From Jejuia rubra (GTDB lineage Bacteria > Bacteroidota > Bacteroidia > Flavobacteriales > Flavobacteriaceae), in assembly GCF_042684665.1 (NCBI RefSeq), contig NZ_JBHULY010000034.1:258910-322909 (forward strand): 64,000 nucleotides of DNA. The letters are read 5' to 3'. The notes below the pieces were generated by a model, which was not told where the DNA came from, searched no databases, and was given only the letters and a program-made list of their open reading frames with translations. Numbering within the stretch: position 1 is the stretch's first letter; each line of letters opens with the position of its first letter. The position numbers were made by a program, and so were the translations under genes. Below, piece after piece: positions 19,132 through 28,898 of this stretch.

Positions 19132-20273
19132 AAGTAGGTTATATAACATCAGAATATCCACATCCTAAAATAAGCCATGCGGCGGGTATCGGTACAAGTA
19201 TAAAAAACTTGGCCATTACCTTGGTGAAAAAAGGCGTTGAGGTTACGGTGTTTGTATATCATCAAAATACCTCAGAAGTTGTCATGGATGAAGGAGTAGA
19301 AATTCATTTGATTAAAAAGCAGAAATATTCTTTATTTACATGGTACTTCTACCGAAAACATATTCAAAATTATGTGAATACCATAGTCAGAAATAAGAAT
19401 ATCGAAATTTTAGAAGCACCCGATTGGACTGGAATTACGGCATTTATGAAGTTTAAAGTGCCTTTAGTAATTCGGATGCACGGTAGCGATGCCTATTTCT
19501 GCAAATTAGAGGGCAGAAAACAAAAATTTAAAAATTTTGTATTCGAAAAGTATGCGTTTAAAATAGCAAAGGCCTATATAGCCCCAACAGCATATGCTGG
19601 CCAAGAAACGGCAAAGATCTTCGGATTGGATAAATCCAAAATCAAAACGATTCACTATGGCTTAAAACTGGAAAATTTTGAAAATAAAACACCAGAGGCG
19701 TATCACAGAAATCGAATATTGTATATTGGAACTATTATCCGAAAAAAAGGCGTATTGGAGTTGGCTGAAATCTTTAACAAGGTGGTCGATGAAAATCCCA
19801 AAGCAGAGTTGATGCTTATTGGAAGTGATTCGCCTGATGTTAAAACTGGCGCATCATCCACTTACCAGTTAATGGAAGAAATTTTTACCGACACGGCTAA
19901 AGTACGTGCCAATTACTTGGGGAAGATTCCATACAATGAGGTAAAACAACAAATAATGGATGCGCATGTTTGTGCCTTTCCTTCCTATGCTGAAACCTTG
20001 GGGATGGTAACTATCGAGTCCATGGCAATGCAAAAACCGGTGGTAAATACGAGTATAGGTTGGGCTCAGGAATTGATTAATGATGGTATTGACGGCTATT
20101 TGGTGCACCCCTCAAAGCTTGATATTTATGCTCAAAGATTGTTGGGGCTATTGGAGGATGAACCCCTGTGCTCAAGTATAGGAGTTGAAGCTAGAAAGAA
20201 GGTTGAGGCACGTTTTGACATTGATAAAAATGCAGATATCAACCTTAGCTATTATAAGTCGCTGTTGCCATGA
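19128..20273 (+). CDS. GT4 glycosyltransferase
   Basis: 381 residues when started at the ATG at 19128, which overlaps the upstream TGA as ATGA; the ATG at 19101 would add nine residues inside the previous gene. MKVGYITSEYPHPKISHAAG, RMHGSDAYFCKLEG and YIGTIIRKKGVLELAE are GT4 landmarks. SYAETLGMVTIESMAMQKP near residues 285-303 holds the paired-glutamate donor motif. Donor and acceptor unknown. Confidence 0.88.
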   Translation: MKVGYITSEYPHPKISHAAGIGTSIKNLAITLVKKGVEVTVFVYHQNTSEVVMDEGVEIHLIKKQKYSLFTWYFYRKHIQNYVNTIVRNKNIEILEAPDWTGITAFMKFKVPLVIRMHGSDAYFCKLEGRKQKFKNFVFEKYAFKIAKAYIAPTAYAGQETAKIFGLDKSKIKTIHYGLKLENFENKTPEAYHRNRILYIGTIIRKKGVLELAEIFNKVVDENPKAELMLIGSDSPDVKTGASSTYQLMEEIFTDTAKVRANYLGKIPYNEVKQQIMDAHVCAFPSYAETLGMVTIESMAMQKPVVNTSIGWAQELINDGIDGYLVHPSKLDIYAQRLLGLLEDEPLCSSIGVEARKKVEARFDIDKNADINLSYYKSLLP

Positions 20274-21820
20274 TTTATATCATACATGGGGAAAATAAGG
20301 TGAAAGAAGTACTGGATGAAAATCTTCAGACTCTGCCTTTCGAAACTAAGTTAGGTTTAACGGATAACCTATTTTTATTGGCAGAACGATTTCCTGAAGA
20401 ACTCATTATTTGGTCACATGAAGCATGTCAGGATTTCATCAATACTCAAAGTATTCCTAAGATTTTTCATCATAAACGTATTATGGCCTCATTCGGCGTA
20501 AATGAAACGTATTACATCACTGATGCTATTGGCTATGTGGACCAATCGGTCTATATAAAGGTTAATAGAAGTGTAACCTTTCCAACATGGATAATGAGTA
20601 GTGATATTGGAGGAATGCATGCAAAACTTTTGAATACAGTTTTTGAAGGTATCAAAAGGTATTCGGATTTTGATTATTTCTTAAATACCATAGCTAAACA
20701 GGCCATGCCCCAAGGGCTCTTTTGCTATTCCGTACCGAGTTTATTATCCTCGAAACCCCATAAAGGCATAGAAGTTAAAAAGATTTCCAGCTTTAAATTA
20801 TTCAAATTTGTCAGGGAAAATTACAAGCTGGTCTGGGTTTTTGTTCTTTTCTTTCAGAGGATTATGCAAGAGAAGCAATTCCCATTTTTATCATTGTTGA
20901 GGAGTTTGTTTTATAAAAGAAATATTAGTGATTTTGATTTTACAGAAGTACTGATAGTCTCTTCAAAAGAACTAATCCAAAAGAAGGAAATTGATGTTGT
21001 TATTCCAACTATCGGTAGAAAACCATACTTGCATAACGTTTTGAAGGATCTTTCTAAGCAAACAATTTTGCCCAAAAATGTCATTATTGTAGAGCAGGAT
21101 CCTGATAAAAATTCAAAATCCGAGTTGGATTATTTGACGAATGAAGACTGGCCTTTTCATGTTAAGCATAAATTTATTCATCAAACGGGTGTCTGCAACG
21201 CCCGAAATCTTGGGATGGGTTTGGTAGAAAGCGAATGGACATTTTTAGGCGATGACGATAACCGATTTGAGTCCGATTTAATCGAGTCGGTGTTCCATGA
21301 AATTGAAAAGATTGGAGCAAAAGCCATTTCCACGGTATATATTAAGCCCGATGAAACACAAAGTTTCTTTAAAACATCCCAGACTTCAATTTTTGGGGGA
21401 GGCAATAGTTTTGTGAAATCAGAGATGTTAAAACACTTAAAATTTGATTTGGCTTATGAATTCAATTATGGCGAGGATTCAGATTTTGGAATGCAATTGC
21501 GGCATTTGGGGGAAGACGTCATTTTTTGCCCCAATATAAAAATCACGCATTTAAAAGCTCCTGTTGGTGGCTATCGTGTTAAAGTGATACAACCTTGGTC
21601 CGATGAACCAATATTGCCCAAGCCATCCCCAGCAATCATGCTCTTCAATTTAAGGTATTTTTCAAAAGCCCAGTTGCATACATACAAGCTTTTACTTTTC
21701 TTAAAGTTTTACAAGCACCAGAATAAGAAAAACCCATTTGGATACTGGCGTTTAATGAAAAAAAGTTGGAAGGTCAGTACGGTTTGGGCACATAAATTAA
21801 TGGAAAGAGCCAATGCTTAA
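20270..21820 (+). CDS. Two-part protein: unknown N-terminal region plus GT2 domain
   Basis: 516 residues, ATGA-coupled to the preceding gene. The catalytic GT2 domain begins only near residue 240 (IDVVIPTIGRKPYLHNVL), with VEQDPDKNSKSELD, WTFLGDDDNRFESDLIE (DDD metal site) and YGEDSDFGMQL (catalytic ED). The first 235 residues contain GLFCYSVPSLLSS near 144-156 and an aromatic segment WVFVLFFQRIM; no domain is recognised there. The N-terminal part could bind acceptor or partner proteins. The end overlaps the next start by 8 bases. Confidence 0.78.
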   Translation: MIYIIHGENKVKEVLDENLQTLPFETKLGLTDNLFLLAERFPEELIIWSHEACQDFINTQSIPKIFHHKRIMASFGVNETYYITDAIGYVDQSVYIKVNRSVTFPTWIMSSDIGGMHAKLLNTVFEGIKRYSDFDYFLNTIAKQAMPQGLFCYSVPSLLSSKPHKGIEVKKISSFKLFKFVRENYKLVWVFVLFFQRIMQEKQFPFLSLLRSLFYKRNISDFDFTEVLIVSSKELIQKKEIDVVIPTIGRKPYLHNVLKDLSKQTILPKNVIIVEQDPDKNSKSELDYLTNEDWPFHVKHKFIHQTGVCNARNLGMGLVESEWTFLGDDDNRFESDLIESVFHEIEKIGAKAISTVYIKPDETQSFFKTSQTSIFGGGNSFVKSEMLKHLKFDLAYEFNYGEDSDFGMQLRHLGEDVIFCPNIKITHLKAPVGGYRVKVIQPWSDEPILPKPSPAIMLFNLRYFSKAQLHTYKLLLFLKFYKHQNKKNPFGYWRLMKKSWKVSTVWAHKLMERANA

Positions 21821-22850
21821 ATTGTACACAGATATAAGCTTTTTGACCGAACAATATCGTGGCTACGTTTTTCCAGTATTGTTCGATTTGCATTATGTAA
21901 AAAGTGGGCCATTGCAAAAATATTATAGCCTAACGGATGATTTATATAGTGCGAATATTGTTGTGTTTCCTGTAGATTATTCAATTTTTTATAAAAACAG
22001 AAAAGCTTTTGACGCCTTAATCGGTAAAGCAAAAACTGCCCATAAACCGATTTGGATTTATACTGCTGGTGACTTTGGATTTACAGTTCATATTCCCAAT
22101 AGCACCACTTTTAGGCTGGGGGGATTTCATTCCGAATTAAGCCAAAACTCCTTTATACTGCCTTCGTTTGTAAATGATCCTTACGAAACGGTTTTAGAAG
22201 GTCAGTTTGTAGCACTGCCAAAAGAAATCAAGCCCACAATCGGTTTTGTCGGACATGCCAATACAGGCATGACCAATTACTTGAAATCGTATTTGAGCCA
22301 TCTTAAATTAAGGTTGAAAAATACTCTAAATTCATCATATTTTGATATGCAGCCATTTTATCCTTCTGGCCAAAAGCGGTTTCAATATTTGATGAAATTG
22401 CAGGGAGGTAACCATTTCAAAACCAATTTCATTTTAAGAGATAAATATAGGGCTGGTGTTTCAGGCGAAAATGAGAAAGTCAATACAACCAAGGAATTTT
22501 ATCAGAATATCTTTGATAATCTGTACACCTTCTGTATCAGGGGGCTAGGGAATTTTTCAGTACGGTTTTATGAAACATTAGCAGTTGGAAGGATTCCAAT
22601 CTTAATAAATACGGATTGCAGATTGCCTCTGGATGCAATGATAAATTGGGAGGAACATGCCATAATATTAGATTCCTCAGGTAATACTCCAATTGAAACC
22701 CAAATTCTCAATTTTCATAATTCAAAAACGAATGATGAACTTGTTGGAATTCAAAACAGCAATAGGCTACTTTGGGAAACCCATTTGCGACGGCATTCGT
22801 ATTTTGTGAAAATTCACGATATATTTATAAATAATGAAAGCAATGCCTAA
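21813..22850 (+). CDS. Exostosin/GT47-like glycosyltransferase
   Basis: 345 residues. TIGFVGHANTGM near residues 142-153, a central region ending TFCIRGLGNFSVRFYETLAVGR (cut here by position, about 231-252) and ILINTDCRLPLD follow the exostosin-family donor-domain pattern (C..G.G..S.RfyEtla.G.iPv). Bacterial relatives of GT47 act in surface polysaccharide assembly; donors in that family include GlcA, Xyl, Ara and Gal, so none can be chosen here. The ATG lies inside the end of the previous gene. Confidence 0.75.
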   Translation: MLKLYTDISFLTEQYRGYVFPVLFDLHYVKSGPLQKYYSLTDDLYSANIVVFPVDYSIFYKNRKAFDALIGKAKTAHKPIWIYTAGDFGFTVHIPNSTTFRLGGFHSELSQNSFILPSFVNDPYETVLEGQFVALPKEIKPTIGFVGHANTGMTNYLKSYLSHLKLRLKNTLNSSYFDMQPFYPSGQKRFQYLMKLQGGNHFKTNFILRDKYRAGVSGENEKVNTTKEFYQNIFDNLYTFCIRGLGNFSVRFYETLAVGRIPILINTDCRLPLDAMINWEEHAIILDSSGNTPIETQILNFHNSKTNDELVGIQNSNRLLWETHLRRHSYFVKIHDIFINNESNA

Positions 22851-23841
22851 GCCGTTTACCCTTATCGTTTGTACCTATATGCGTGCCGAGGCGTTGCTAC
22901 GATTATTAAATTCTGTTAGGGGACAGACTTTATATCCAAATGAAATTTTAATAATCGACGGTTCAACCGATGATAAAACAGACAGCGTTCTGAAAGAAAA
23001 TACGTTTGAAAATCTGAAGTATTTTAAAGTTGCAGAACAAGATAGGGGCTTGACAAGACAACGTAATTTTGGAGTTCAAAAAGTCTCGCATACCTCCGAA
23101 ATCATCTGTTTTTTAGATGATGATGTGGTTCTGGAAAAGGATTTCTTTAAAGAATTAATAAGCGCCTACGACAAATATTCTGATGCAGTGGCCGTCGGTG
23201 GTTATATCACCAATGAAGTCAATTGGGAGCGGGAAGGTGGTACAAAAACAAAAGATAATTTTTATTTTGATGGTTGGATGCGTAAAGAATCGTCAAGATT
23301 TAGAATACGGCAATTTTTTGGTTTGCAACCGGACCGGTCGCCCGGTTTTATGCCAACATTTTCACATGGTCGTTCCATTAGTTTTTTGCCACCTTCAGGT
23401 AAAATATATCCGATAGAAATGATGATGGGCGGTGTGGCGAGCTATAAAAGAAAAGTGTTTCAAACACTAAAATTTTCTGAATATTTTGAAGGCTACGGAT
23501 TATATGAGGATTTAGATTTTTCTTTCAGAGTAGCTAAGCTTGGAAAGATATATGTCAATACGGCTGCAAGGTTAGGGCACTATCATGAAGCCAGTGGCAG
23601 GCCCAATGCTTTTAAATATGGAAAAATGGTGGTGAGAAACGGTTGGTATGTCTGGCGTGTAAAATACCCAAGTCCTCCATTCAAAAATCGTTTAAAGTGG
23701 AACCTAACTGTTTTGTTGTTAACTGCTTTACGAAGCACTAATATATTTAATAGCCCCAAAAAGCAGGAAGCTTTCACGGAATGCGCAGGAAGATTTGCAG
23801 GTTTGTTATCTTTGGTGGTCAATAAACCCAAGGTAGAATGA
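22834..23841 (+). CDS. GT2 glycosyltransferase
   Basis: 335 residues. PFTLIVCTYMRAEALLRLL, IIDGSTDDKT, CFLDDDVVLEKDFF (metal DDD near residues 92-94) and GYGLYEDLDFSFRVAK (catalytic ED) are GT2 motifs. Two ATGs are possible, 22834 and 22843; both lie before the upstream stop at 22848-22850, so the genes overlap either way. The stop overlaps the following ATG (ATGA). Confidence 0.86.
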   Translation: MKAMPKPFTLIVCTYMRAEALLRLLNSVRGQTLYPNEILIIDGSTDDKTDSVLKENTFENLKYFKVAEQDRGLTRQRNFGVQKVSHTSEIICFLDDDVVLEKDFFKELISAYDKYSDAVAVGGYITNEVNWEREGGTKTKDNFYFDGWMRKESSRFRIRQFFGLQPDRSPGFMPTFSHGRSISFLPPSGKIYPIEMMMGGVASYKRKVFQTLKFSEYFEGYGLYEDLDFSFRVAKLGKIYVNTAARLGHYHEASGRPNAFKYGKMVVRNGWYVWRVKYPSPPFKNRLKWNLTVLLLTALRSTNIFNSPKKQEAFTECAGRFAGLLSLVVNKPKVE

Positions 23842-24794
23842 CCAAATCGGCGTTTTTAAAGGCAAATGTAATCCACCCGTTCAATGGGAGGGGTTGTGCT
23901 TCTTTTGAAGCGGATAAAATGCGTTTTGAAGACGGTAAGGATGTCGAAGTTTTAAACGGTATTCCAGTTTTGATTGATGAGTCCAAAAGCATTTTTAGGG
24001 TAGATGATGTCCTTAAAAGTGCCCCTATCACTCAAGATTCAGGTTATCGGAATAATAGTTTGAAGAACCGCGTTCGGAAGTCGATTTTGCCTCAATTGTC
24101 CAAAGATTTTTCTTTTGAAAAGCGCTACCAGAAATTAGCGATGGGGGTTCGAGGTAAAAAGGTTCTTGTCATTGGAGCTGGTGCCAAAATTGAAGATTAT
24201 AATGCACTTTTTTCAGATGCATTGGTAATCACTTCGGATGTGCATTTGCAGTTTAGTCCAGATATTGTTTTTGATGCACATCAAATTCCTTTTAAGGACG
24301 AAACGTTTGATTTGATTATTGCCGGACAGGTTTTGGAACATACTTTTCGACCCTGGGAAGTGGCAAAAGAAATGCAAAGATGCGTCAAACATAATGGGTT
24401 ATTGCTAGTAGAAATTCCATTTAATTTCCCATACCACAGTCCGCCATATGATTTTTTTAGATTCACTTTTACGGGTTTAAGAAGCTTGTTTCCCAATTGT
24501 GAATTAAAGCGTTACGAGGTTTCTGAGGGCCAAGGGAGCGCGGTAGCCGTGTTCAATAGTCAATTTCTGGTAGATTTGTTTTCTAACAGATACCTCAGGA
24601 TGGTTATGGTATTCATTTCCCGGTTTTTGTTTGGATGGATAAAATATTTGGATCTGTTTAGAAAAAGAACCACATACAGACGGATTTACGCGCCAATGGG
24701 TTTTAGTATGCTGTTCAAAAAGGATGGCAGGCAAAGAAAAGATGCAGAACTCTTAGAGGCATATTATAATTTGAAAAATAAGAAAAAAGTATAA
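23838..24794 (+). CDS. Class I SAM methyltransferase with degenerate Trm112-like head
   Basis: 318 residues. The first 60 residues end in VEVLNGIPVLIDE, the closing motif of Trm112-like zinc domains often fused to methyltransferases, but the zinc cysteines are missing. The catalytic domain follows: KVLVIGAGAKIEDY near residues 109-122 (SAM motif I), ITSDVHLQFSPD, and LIIAGQVLEHTFRPWEVA near 155-172. It is probably a sugar methyltransferase for the glycan. ATGA overlap with the upstream GT2 gene. Confidence 0.78.
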   Translation: MTKSAFLKANVIHPFNGRGCASFEADKMRFEDGKDVEVLNGIPVLIDESKSIFRVDDVLKSAPITQDSGYRNNSLKNRVRKSILPQLSKDFSFEKRYQKLAMGVRGKKVLVIGAGAKIEDYNALFSDALVITSDVHLQFSPDIVFDAHQIPFKDETFDLIIAGQVLEHTFRPWEVAKEMQRCVKHNGLLLVEIPFNFPYHSPPYDFFRFTFTGLRSLFPNCELKRYEVSEGQGSAVAVFNSQFLVDLFSNRYLRMVMVFISRFLFGWIKYLDLFRKRTTYRRIYAPMGFSMLFKKDGRQRKDAELLEAYYNLKNKKKV

Positions 24795-24800
24795 GCACTC

Positions 24801-25352
24801 ATGTTTGGGTTTTCATCGGATATTAAAAGATACAAGGCTTACAGTGGCAATAAACGGGGATGGGTGCTAGTGGTGTCGCATCAAGGTTTGTGGGCGCTTT
24901 TTGTGTATCGGTTTTCAAACTATATTTTTAATAAAAGGCTTCCGAAAATTCTAAAAAAAATACTTCTATTTTTCTGTGTGGTATGGCAAAAATTTATTGA
25001 AATACTTACTGGAATATCAATTGCCTATTCGGCACAAATAGGAAAAGGATTTTATGTAGGTCATTTTGGAGGCATTATCATTAATGCTTCAGCTATTATT
25101 GGAGAAAATTGTAATATTTCGCAGGGGGTTACCATTGGAGTTAGTGGCAGAGGTGAAAAACGAGGTGTTCCAAATATTGGAAATAATGTTTATATAGGTG
25201 CAAACGCTGTAGTTGTTGGGGGTATTACTATTGGCGATAATTGTGTGATTGGGGCTAATTCTCTGGCAAATTCTTCTTTTGAAGCTAATGTTACCATACT
25301 TGGTGTGCCAGCCAAAATTGTATCTAATAATACTTCAAAAGGCTATATCTAA
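24801..25352 (+). CDS. Hexapeptide-repeat O-acetyltransferase (CysE/colanic-acid type)
   Basis: 183 residues. From about residue 75 the sequence runs in hexapeptide (left-handed beta helix) repeats: IGKGFYVGHFGGIIINASA, IGENCNISQGVTIG, IGNNVYIGANAVVVGG, IGDNCVIGANSLAN. GHFGGIIINASAIIG has the histidine and turn seen in serine-acetyltransferase-like sugar acetyltransferases. It would use acetyl-CoA to O-acetylate a glycan sugar. The stop shares a base with the next start. Confidence 0.85.
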   Translation: MFGFSSDIKRYKAYSGNKRGWVLVVSHQGLWALFVYRFSNYIFNKRLPKILKKILLFFCVVWQKFIEILTGISIAYSAQIGKGFYVGHFGGIIINASAIIGENCNISQGVTIGVSGRGEKRGVPNIGNNVYIGANAVVVGGITIGDNCVIGANSLANSSFEANVTILGVPAKIVSNNTSKGYI

Positions 25353-26467
25353 TGCAATTTTTAGTGATAACGGATGCGCCAACATTATTAGAGGAGGGAC
25401 GACAGACGTCCTATGCTCCTTATGTAGTAGAAATGGATATTTGGTTCAACAATACAGATCAGGCTACCATTGTTTCTCCCACCAAATACAGCTCCAATCT
25501 GTTAACGGCTGCCTTTAAGAAACAGCCCAAAGTGATTTCCATTCCTGCAATTCATTTTTCATCTTTTATGTCAAGCGCTTTCAGTGTCCTAAGATTGCCA
25601 ATTGTTGCCTTTACACTTTTCAGGGCAATGGGCCGGGCAGACCATATTCATTTGAGGTGTCCAGGCACAATTGGACTTCTTAGTTGTTTTGTTCAAATCC
25701 TTTTTCCAGGAAAAACCAAAACTGTAAAATACGCTGGCAATTGGGATCCAAAATCCAAACAACCGTTAAGTTATCAGCTTCAAAAGAAGATATTGTCCAA
25801 TACCTTTTTGAGCAGAAATATCAAAGTTTTGGTATATGGTAAATGGGAGAAACAATCAAGGAATATCCAACCATTTTTTACTGCTTCATTTAAGGAAAAT
25901 GAAAAAGAAGGTTGGTCCGAGCGTCATTATGATGGAAAATTGGAATTTGTTTTTGCTGGAAGTTTGGTGTCAGGGAAACGGCCACTTTTAACAATAAAAA
26001 TAATAGAACAACTTCGCCATAAAGGAGTAGAAGTTAGATTGGATTTTTATGGGGATGGCCCGATGAAAAATGAAATTCATAAATATATTTTGGATAGTAA
26101 CTTGCAGGATGCTGTAGCAATGCATGGCAATCAACCTATTGCCATATTGAAGGAAAAACTAAAGCGAGCCCATTTCTCTATTTTACCATCCAAGTCCGAG
26201 GGATGGCCAAAGGCTTTGGCAGAAGGGATGTTTTTCGGTTCAATTCCCATCGGGACAACAGTGTCCTGCGTTCCGTACATGTTAGGTTTTGGTGAAAGGG
26301 GAATTTTAATTGAACCTAACGCATCAAGTGCTTCAGACGAAATTATTAGCCATTTATCCGATAGCGATAAATTAAAGCAAATGGCTAAATTAGCATCCCA
26401 ATGGTCCCAACAATTCACTTTGGAAACCTTTGAACAAGAAATCAAAAAACTTTTAAAAGGACAGTAA
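25352..26467 (+). CDS. GT4 glycosyltransferase
   Basis: 371 residues. The acceptor domain is not closely recognisable but contains RADHIHLRCPGTIGLL and KYAGNWDPKSK; the donor domain is clear: FVFAGSLVSGKRPLL, DFYGDGPMKNEI and PSKSEGWPKALAEGMFFG near residues 279-296 (E-x7-E motif). The start overlaps the acetyltransferase stop by one base and the end overlaps the next ATG. Confidence 0.85.
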   Translation: MQFLVITDAPTLLEEGRQTSYAPYVVEMDIWFNNTDQATIVSPTKYSSNLLTAAFKKQPKVISIPAIHFSSFMSSAFSVLRLPIVAFTLFRAMGRADHIHLRCPGTIGLLSCFVQILFPGKTKTVKYAGNWDPKSKQPLSYQLQKKILSNTFLSRNIKVLVYGKWEKQSRNIQPFFTASFKENEKEGWSERHYDGKLEFVFAGSLVSGKRPLLTIKIIEQLRHKGVEVRLDFYGDGPMKNEIHKYILDSNLQDAVAMHGNQPIAILKEKLKRAHFSILPSKSEGWPKALAEGMFFGSIPIGTTVSCVPYMLGFGERGILIEPNASSASDEIISHLSDSDKLKQMAKLASQWSQQFTLETFEQEIKKLLKGQ

Positions 26468-27543
26468 TGCGTGTATTGCAACTCATAGATTCTTTGGAAA
26501 CGGGTGGTGCCGAAAGGGTTGCAGTAAATTTAGCCAATGCATTGGCAACGCGTATCGCTGTGTCCTTTTTATGTGCCACTCGAAAAGAAGGCTTGCTTAA
26601 ATCGGGCTTAAACCAGAACGTTCAATATGTTTTTTTAGATAAGAAACGTACATTTGATATTCAGGCTATTAGGACGCTTTTTAAGTTTGTGAAATCAGAT
26701 CGAATTGATATTATCCACGCACATTCAACTTCTTTTTTTTTGGCAACTTTGATAAAGCTTTTATTGCCAAAAGTAAAAATCATATGGCATGACCATTATG
26801 GGAATAGTGAGTTTGTTAATAAAAGAAAATCAGGGGTTTTAAGGTACTGTTCAAAATATTTCTCGCACGTGATTGCCGTCAACGAAGTCTTAAAACAATG
26901 GAGCATCAAGAACTTGAAAATAGATAATGTTGATTTTTTGTCTAATTTTTCAATCCAGGATAAGATTGAACCACAAACAAGTTTAGCTGGTACATTGGGT
27001 AAAAAAGTAATTCATTTGGCAAATCTGAGACCTCAGAAAAATCATGAATTGCTTTTTAAGTCCTTTTCTTCAGTAATTAAAGAACATCCTGATTGGACGT
27101 TGCATTGCGTAGGTGAAGATTTTAAAGATGACTATTCAAAAAAAATTAAAGCATTCATTGAGGAGAATAATCTTGGCTCAAATATTTTTATTTATGGTTC
27201 CAAACCTGATGTTGCTAATATTTTAAGTCAAAGTACTATAGGCGTATTATCTTCTGATTCTGAAGGTTTGCCCTTGGCAGTATTAGAATATGGAATGGCC
27301 GGTTTGCCTGTTGTCGCTACCAATGTAGGAGATTGTGATCTTATTGTATCAAACGAAAAAGAAGGTTTATTGGTTGAACCAAATGATTTGGAGTTGTTCT
27401 CAAATAGTCTTTTAAAGCTTGTAGAAAACCCAGATTTAAGAGAAAAACTTGGACAAAATCTTAAGAATAAAGTTTTTGAGAATTTTTCAGAAGAAAAGAT
27501 AGTAGAGCGTTTGTTAAATATTTACCAAAGCACTCTCAAATGA
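26467..27543 (+). CDS. GT4 glycosyltransferase
   Basis: 358 residues. MRVLQLIDSLETGGAERVAV is the archetypal GT4 start with the TGGAER loop; IHAHSTSFFLATL and IWHDHYGNS are acceptor-domain landmarks; VIHLANLRPQKNHELL opens the donor domain and SSDSEGLPLAVLEYGMAG near residues 259-276 is the E-x7-E motif. Coupled on both sides by overlapping start and stop codons. Confidence 0.9.
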   Translation: MRVLQLIDSLETGGAERVAVNLANALATRIAVSFLCATRKEGLLKSGLNQNVQYVFLDKKRTFDIQAIRTLFKFVKSDRIDIIHAHSTSFFLATLIKLLLPKVKIIWHDHYGNSEFVNKRKSGVLRYCSKYFSHVIAVNEVLKQWSIKNLKIDNVDFLSNFSIQDKIEPQTSLAGTLGKKVIHLANLRPQKNHELLFKSFSSVIKEHPDWTLHCVGEDFKDDYSKKIKAFIEENNLGSNIFIYGSKPDVANILSQSTIGVLSSDSEGLPLAVLEYGMAGLPVVATNVGDCDLIVSNEKEGLLVEPNDLELFSNSLLKLVENPDLREKLGQNLKNKVFENFSEEKIVERLLNIYQSTLK

Positions 27544-28898
27544 ATCTGTCACTGTACCATAAATTGATATTGTTTCATATTGGTCTTGGCCTTGCAGTTT
27601 TTGCGTTTAAGCCCTTGGCTTTGCTATACTTTGTTTTCATTTCGATATTTTGGGGATATAAAATCATAAATGTATCACAACAGAACAGAGTATTCTATGT
27701 CCTTTTAGCATGTGCATATGTTGTAGGTATTGAGGTGTTCTTAAGGATGAACGAAGGGACCTTTTTCTATGAGGCCAGTAAATATCTTGTTATAGTTTTT
27801 ATTCTTCTTGGCATGTTCACCACCAGCTTTAATAGTAAGGGTTTAGGCTATGTTTTATACGTTATTTTATTAATTCCGTCCATTTTTGTAGCGGTTTCTG
27901 AAATGGGTTTTGAGACCAACATTCGAAAGGCAATTGCCTTTAATTTAAGTGGCCCCGTGTGTTTAGGACTGGCGGCCATATATTGTTATGGCAGGGTAGT
28001 GACATTAAACCAAATTAAGATGGTACTCATTGCTGTTTTGATGCCACTAATCAGCATGACCGTTTATTTATTTTTGTATACTCCGGATGTTCAGGCGGCA
28101 ATTACGGGGACGGAGTCTAATTTTGCTACTTCAGGTGGGTTTGGTCCAAATCAGGTGGCCACGGTCCTTGGTATGGGTATGTTTGTGCTTACCACGCGTT
28201 TTTTTATGTCTAAGGAAAATAACTTATTAAAAATTATTGATTTGTTGCTATTGGGTTTATTGAGTTTTAGGGCGATAGTGACATTTAGCCGAGGAGGTGT
28301 AGTGACTGCCATAATTATGATTCTATGCTTTCTTATGATTTATTATGCAAAGGTCAATTTTAAGTACAAGCGAAAAATTTTACTGTCCCTGACCATATTT
28401 TTAGGATTGGCATTTTTTACATGGGTTTTTAGTTCTATCCAAACAGGAGGATTTATTGATAAGCGCTATGCCAACCAAGATGCAGCTGGAAGGGAAAAAG
28501 AAGATATAAGTACGGGGCGCACAGATCTGATTGCTTTTGAAATAAAGGAATTTATTGCTCATCCGGTTCTAGGTATTGGGGTTGGAAAAATAAAGGAACG
28601 GCGGTTAAGCGAAACGGGGCTCCTAGCGGCTTCCCATAATGAGCTGAGCAGAATTTTAGCGGAACATGGCCTATTTGGGGTTTTTGCTTTTCTCATTCTC
28701 TTGTTGGCACCACTACTTCACCGGATAAAAAATAGGTCTAATATATTTTTCTATTCTTTCTATATTTTTTGGTTGCTGACAGTGAACCATTCTGCCATGA
28801 GAATTGCCGCTCCGGCGTTTATATACGCACTTTGTTTGTTAAATATTAAATATGAAAAACGTCCTTTACATAGGAAACCAATTATCGCAAAGCCATAA
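27540..28898 (+). CDS. O-antigen ligase/polymerase (Wzy/WaaL-like)
   Basis: 452 residues, about ten or more transmembrane segments and one larger periplasmic loop. The Wzy_C-type signature is present: STGRTDLIAFEIKEFIAHP, then LGIGVGKIKERR and SHNELSRILAEHGLFGVFA near residues 361-379. Such proteins either polymerise undecaprenyl-linked repeat units or ligate the glycan to lipid A core or protein in the periplasm. Position inside the locus favours polymerase, but the two functions cannot be separated by sequence reading. Its last 47 bases overlap the next gene. Confidence 0.85.
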   Translation: MNLSLYHKLILFHIGLGLAVFAFKPLALLYFVFISIFWGYKIINVSQQNRVFYVLLACAYVVGIEVFLRMNEGTFFYEASKYLVIVFILLGMFTTSFNSKGLGYVLYVILLIPSIFVAVSEMGFETNIRKAIAFNLSGPVCLGLAAIYCYGRVVTLNQIKMVLIAVLMPLISMTVYLFLYTPDVQAAITGTESNFATSGGFGPNQVATVLGMGMFVLTTRFFMSKENNLLKIIDLLLLGLLSFRAIVTFSRGGVVTAIIMILCFLMIYYAKVNFKYKRKILLSLTIFLGLAFFTWVFSSIQTGGFIDKRYANQDAAGREKEDISTGRTDLIAFEIKEFIAHPVLGIGVGKIKERRLSETGLLAASHNELSRILAEHGLFGVFAFLILLLAPLLHRIKNRSNIFFYSFYIFWLLTVNHSAMRIAAPAFIYALCLLNIKYEKRPLHRKPIIAKP

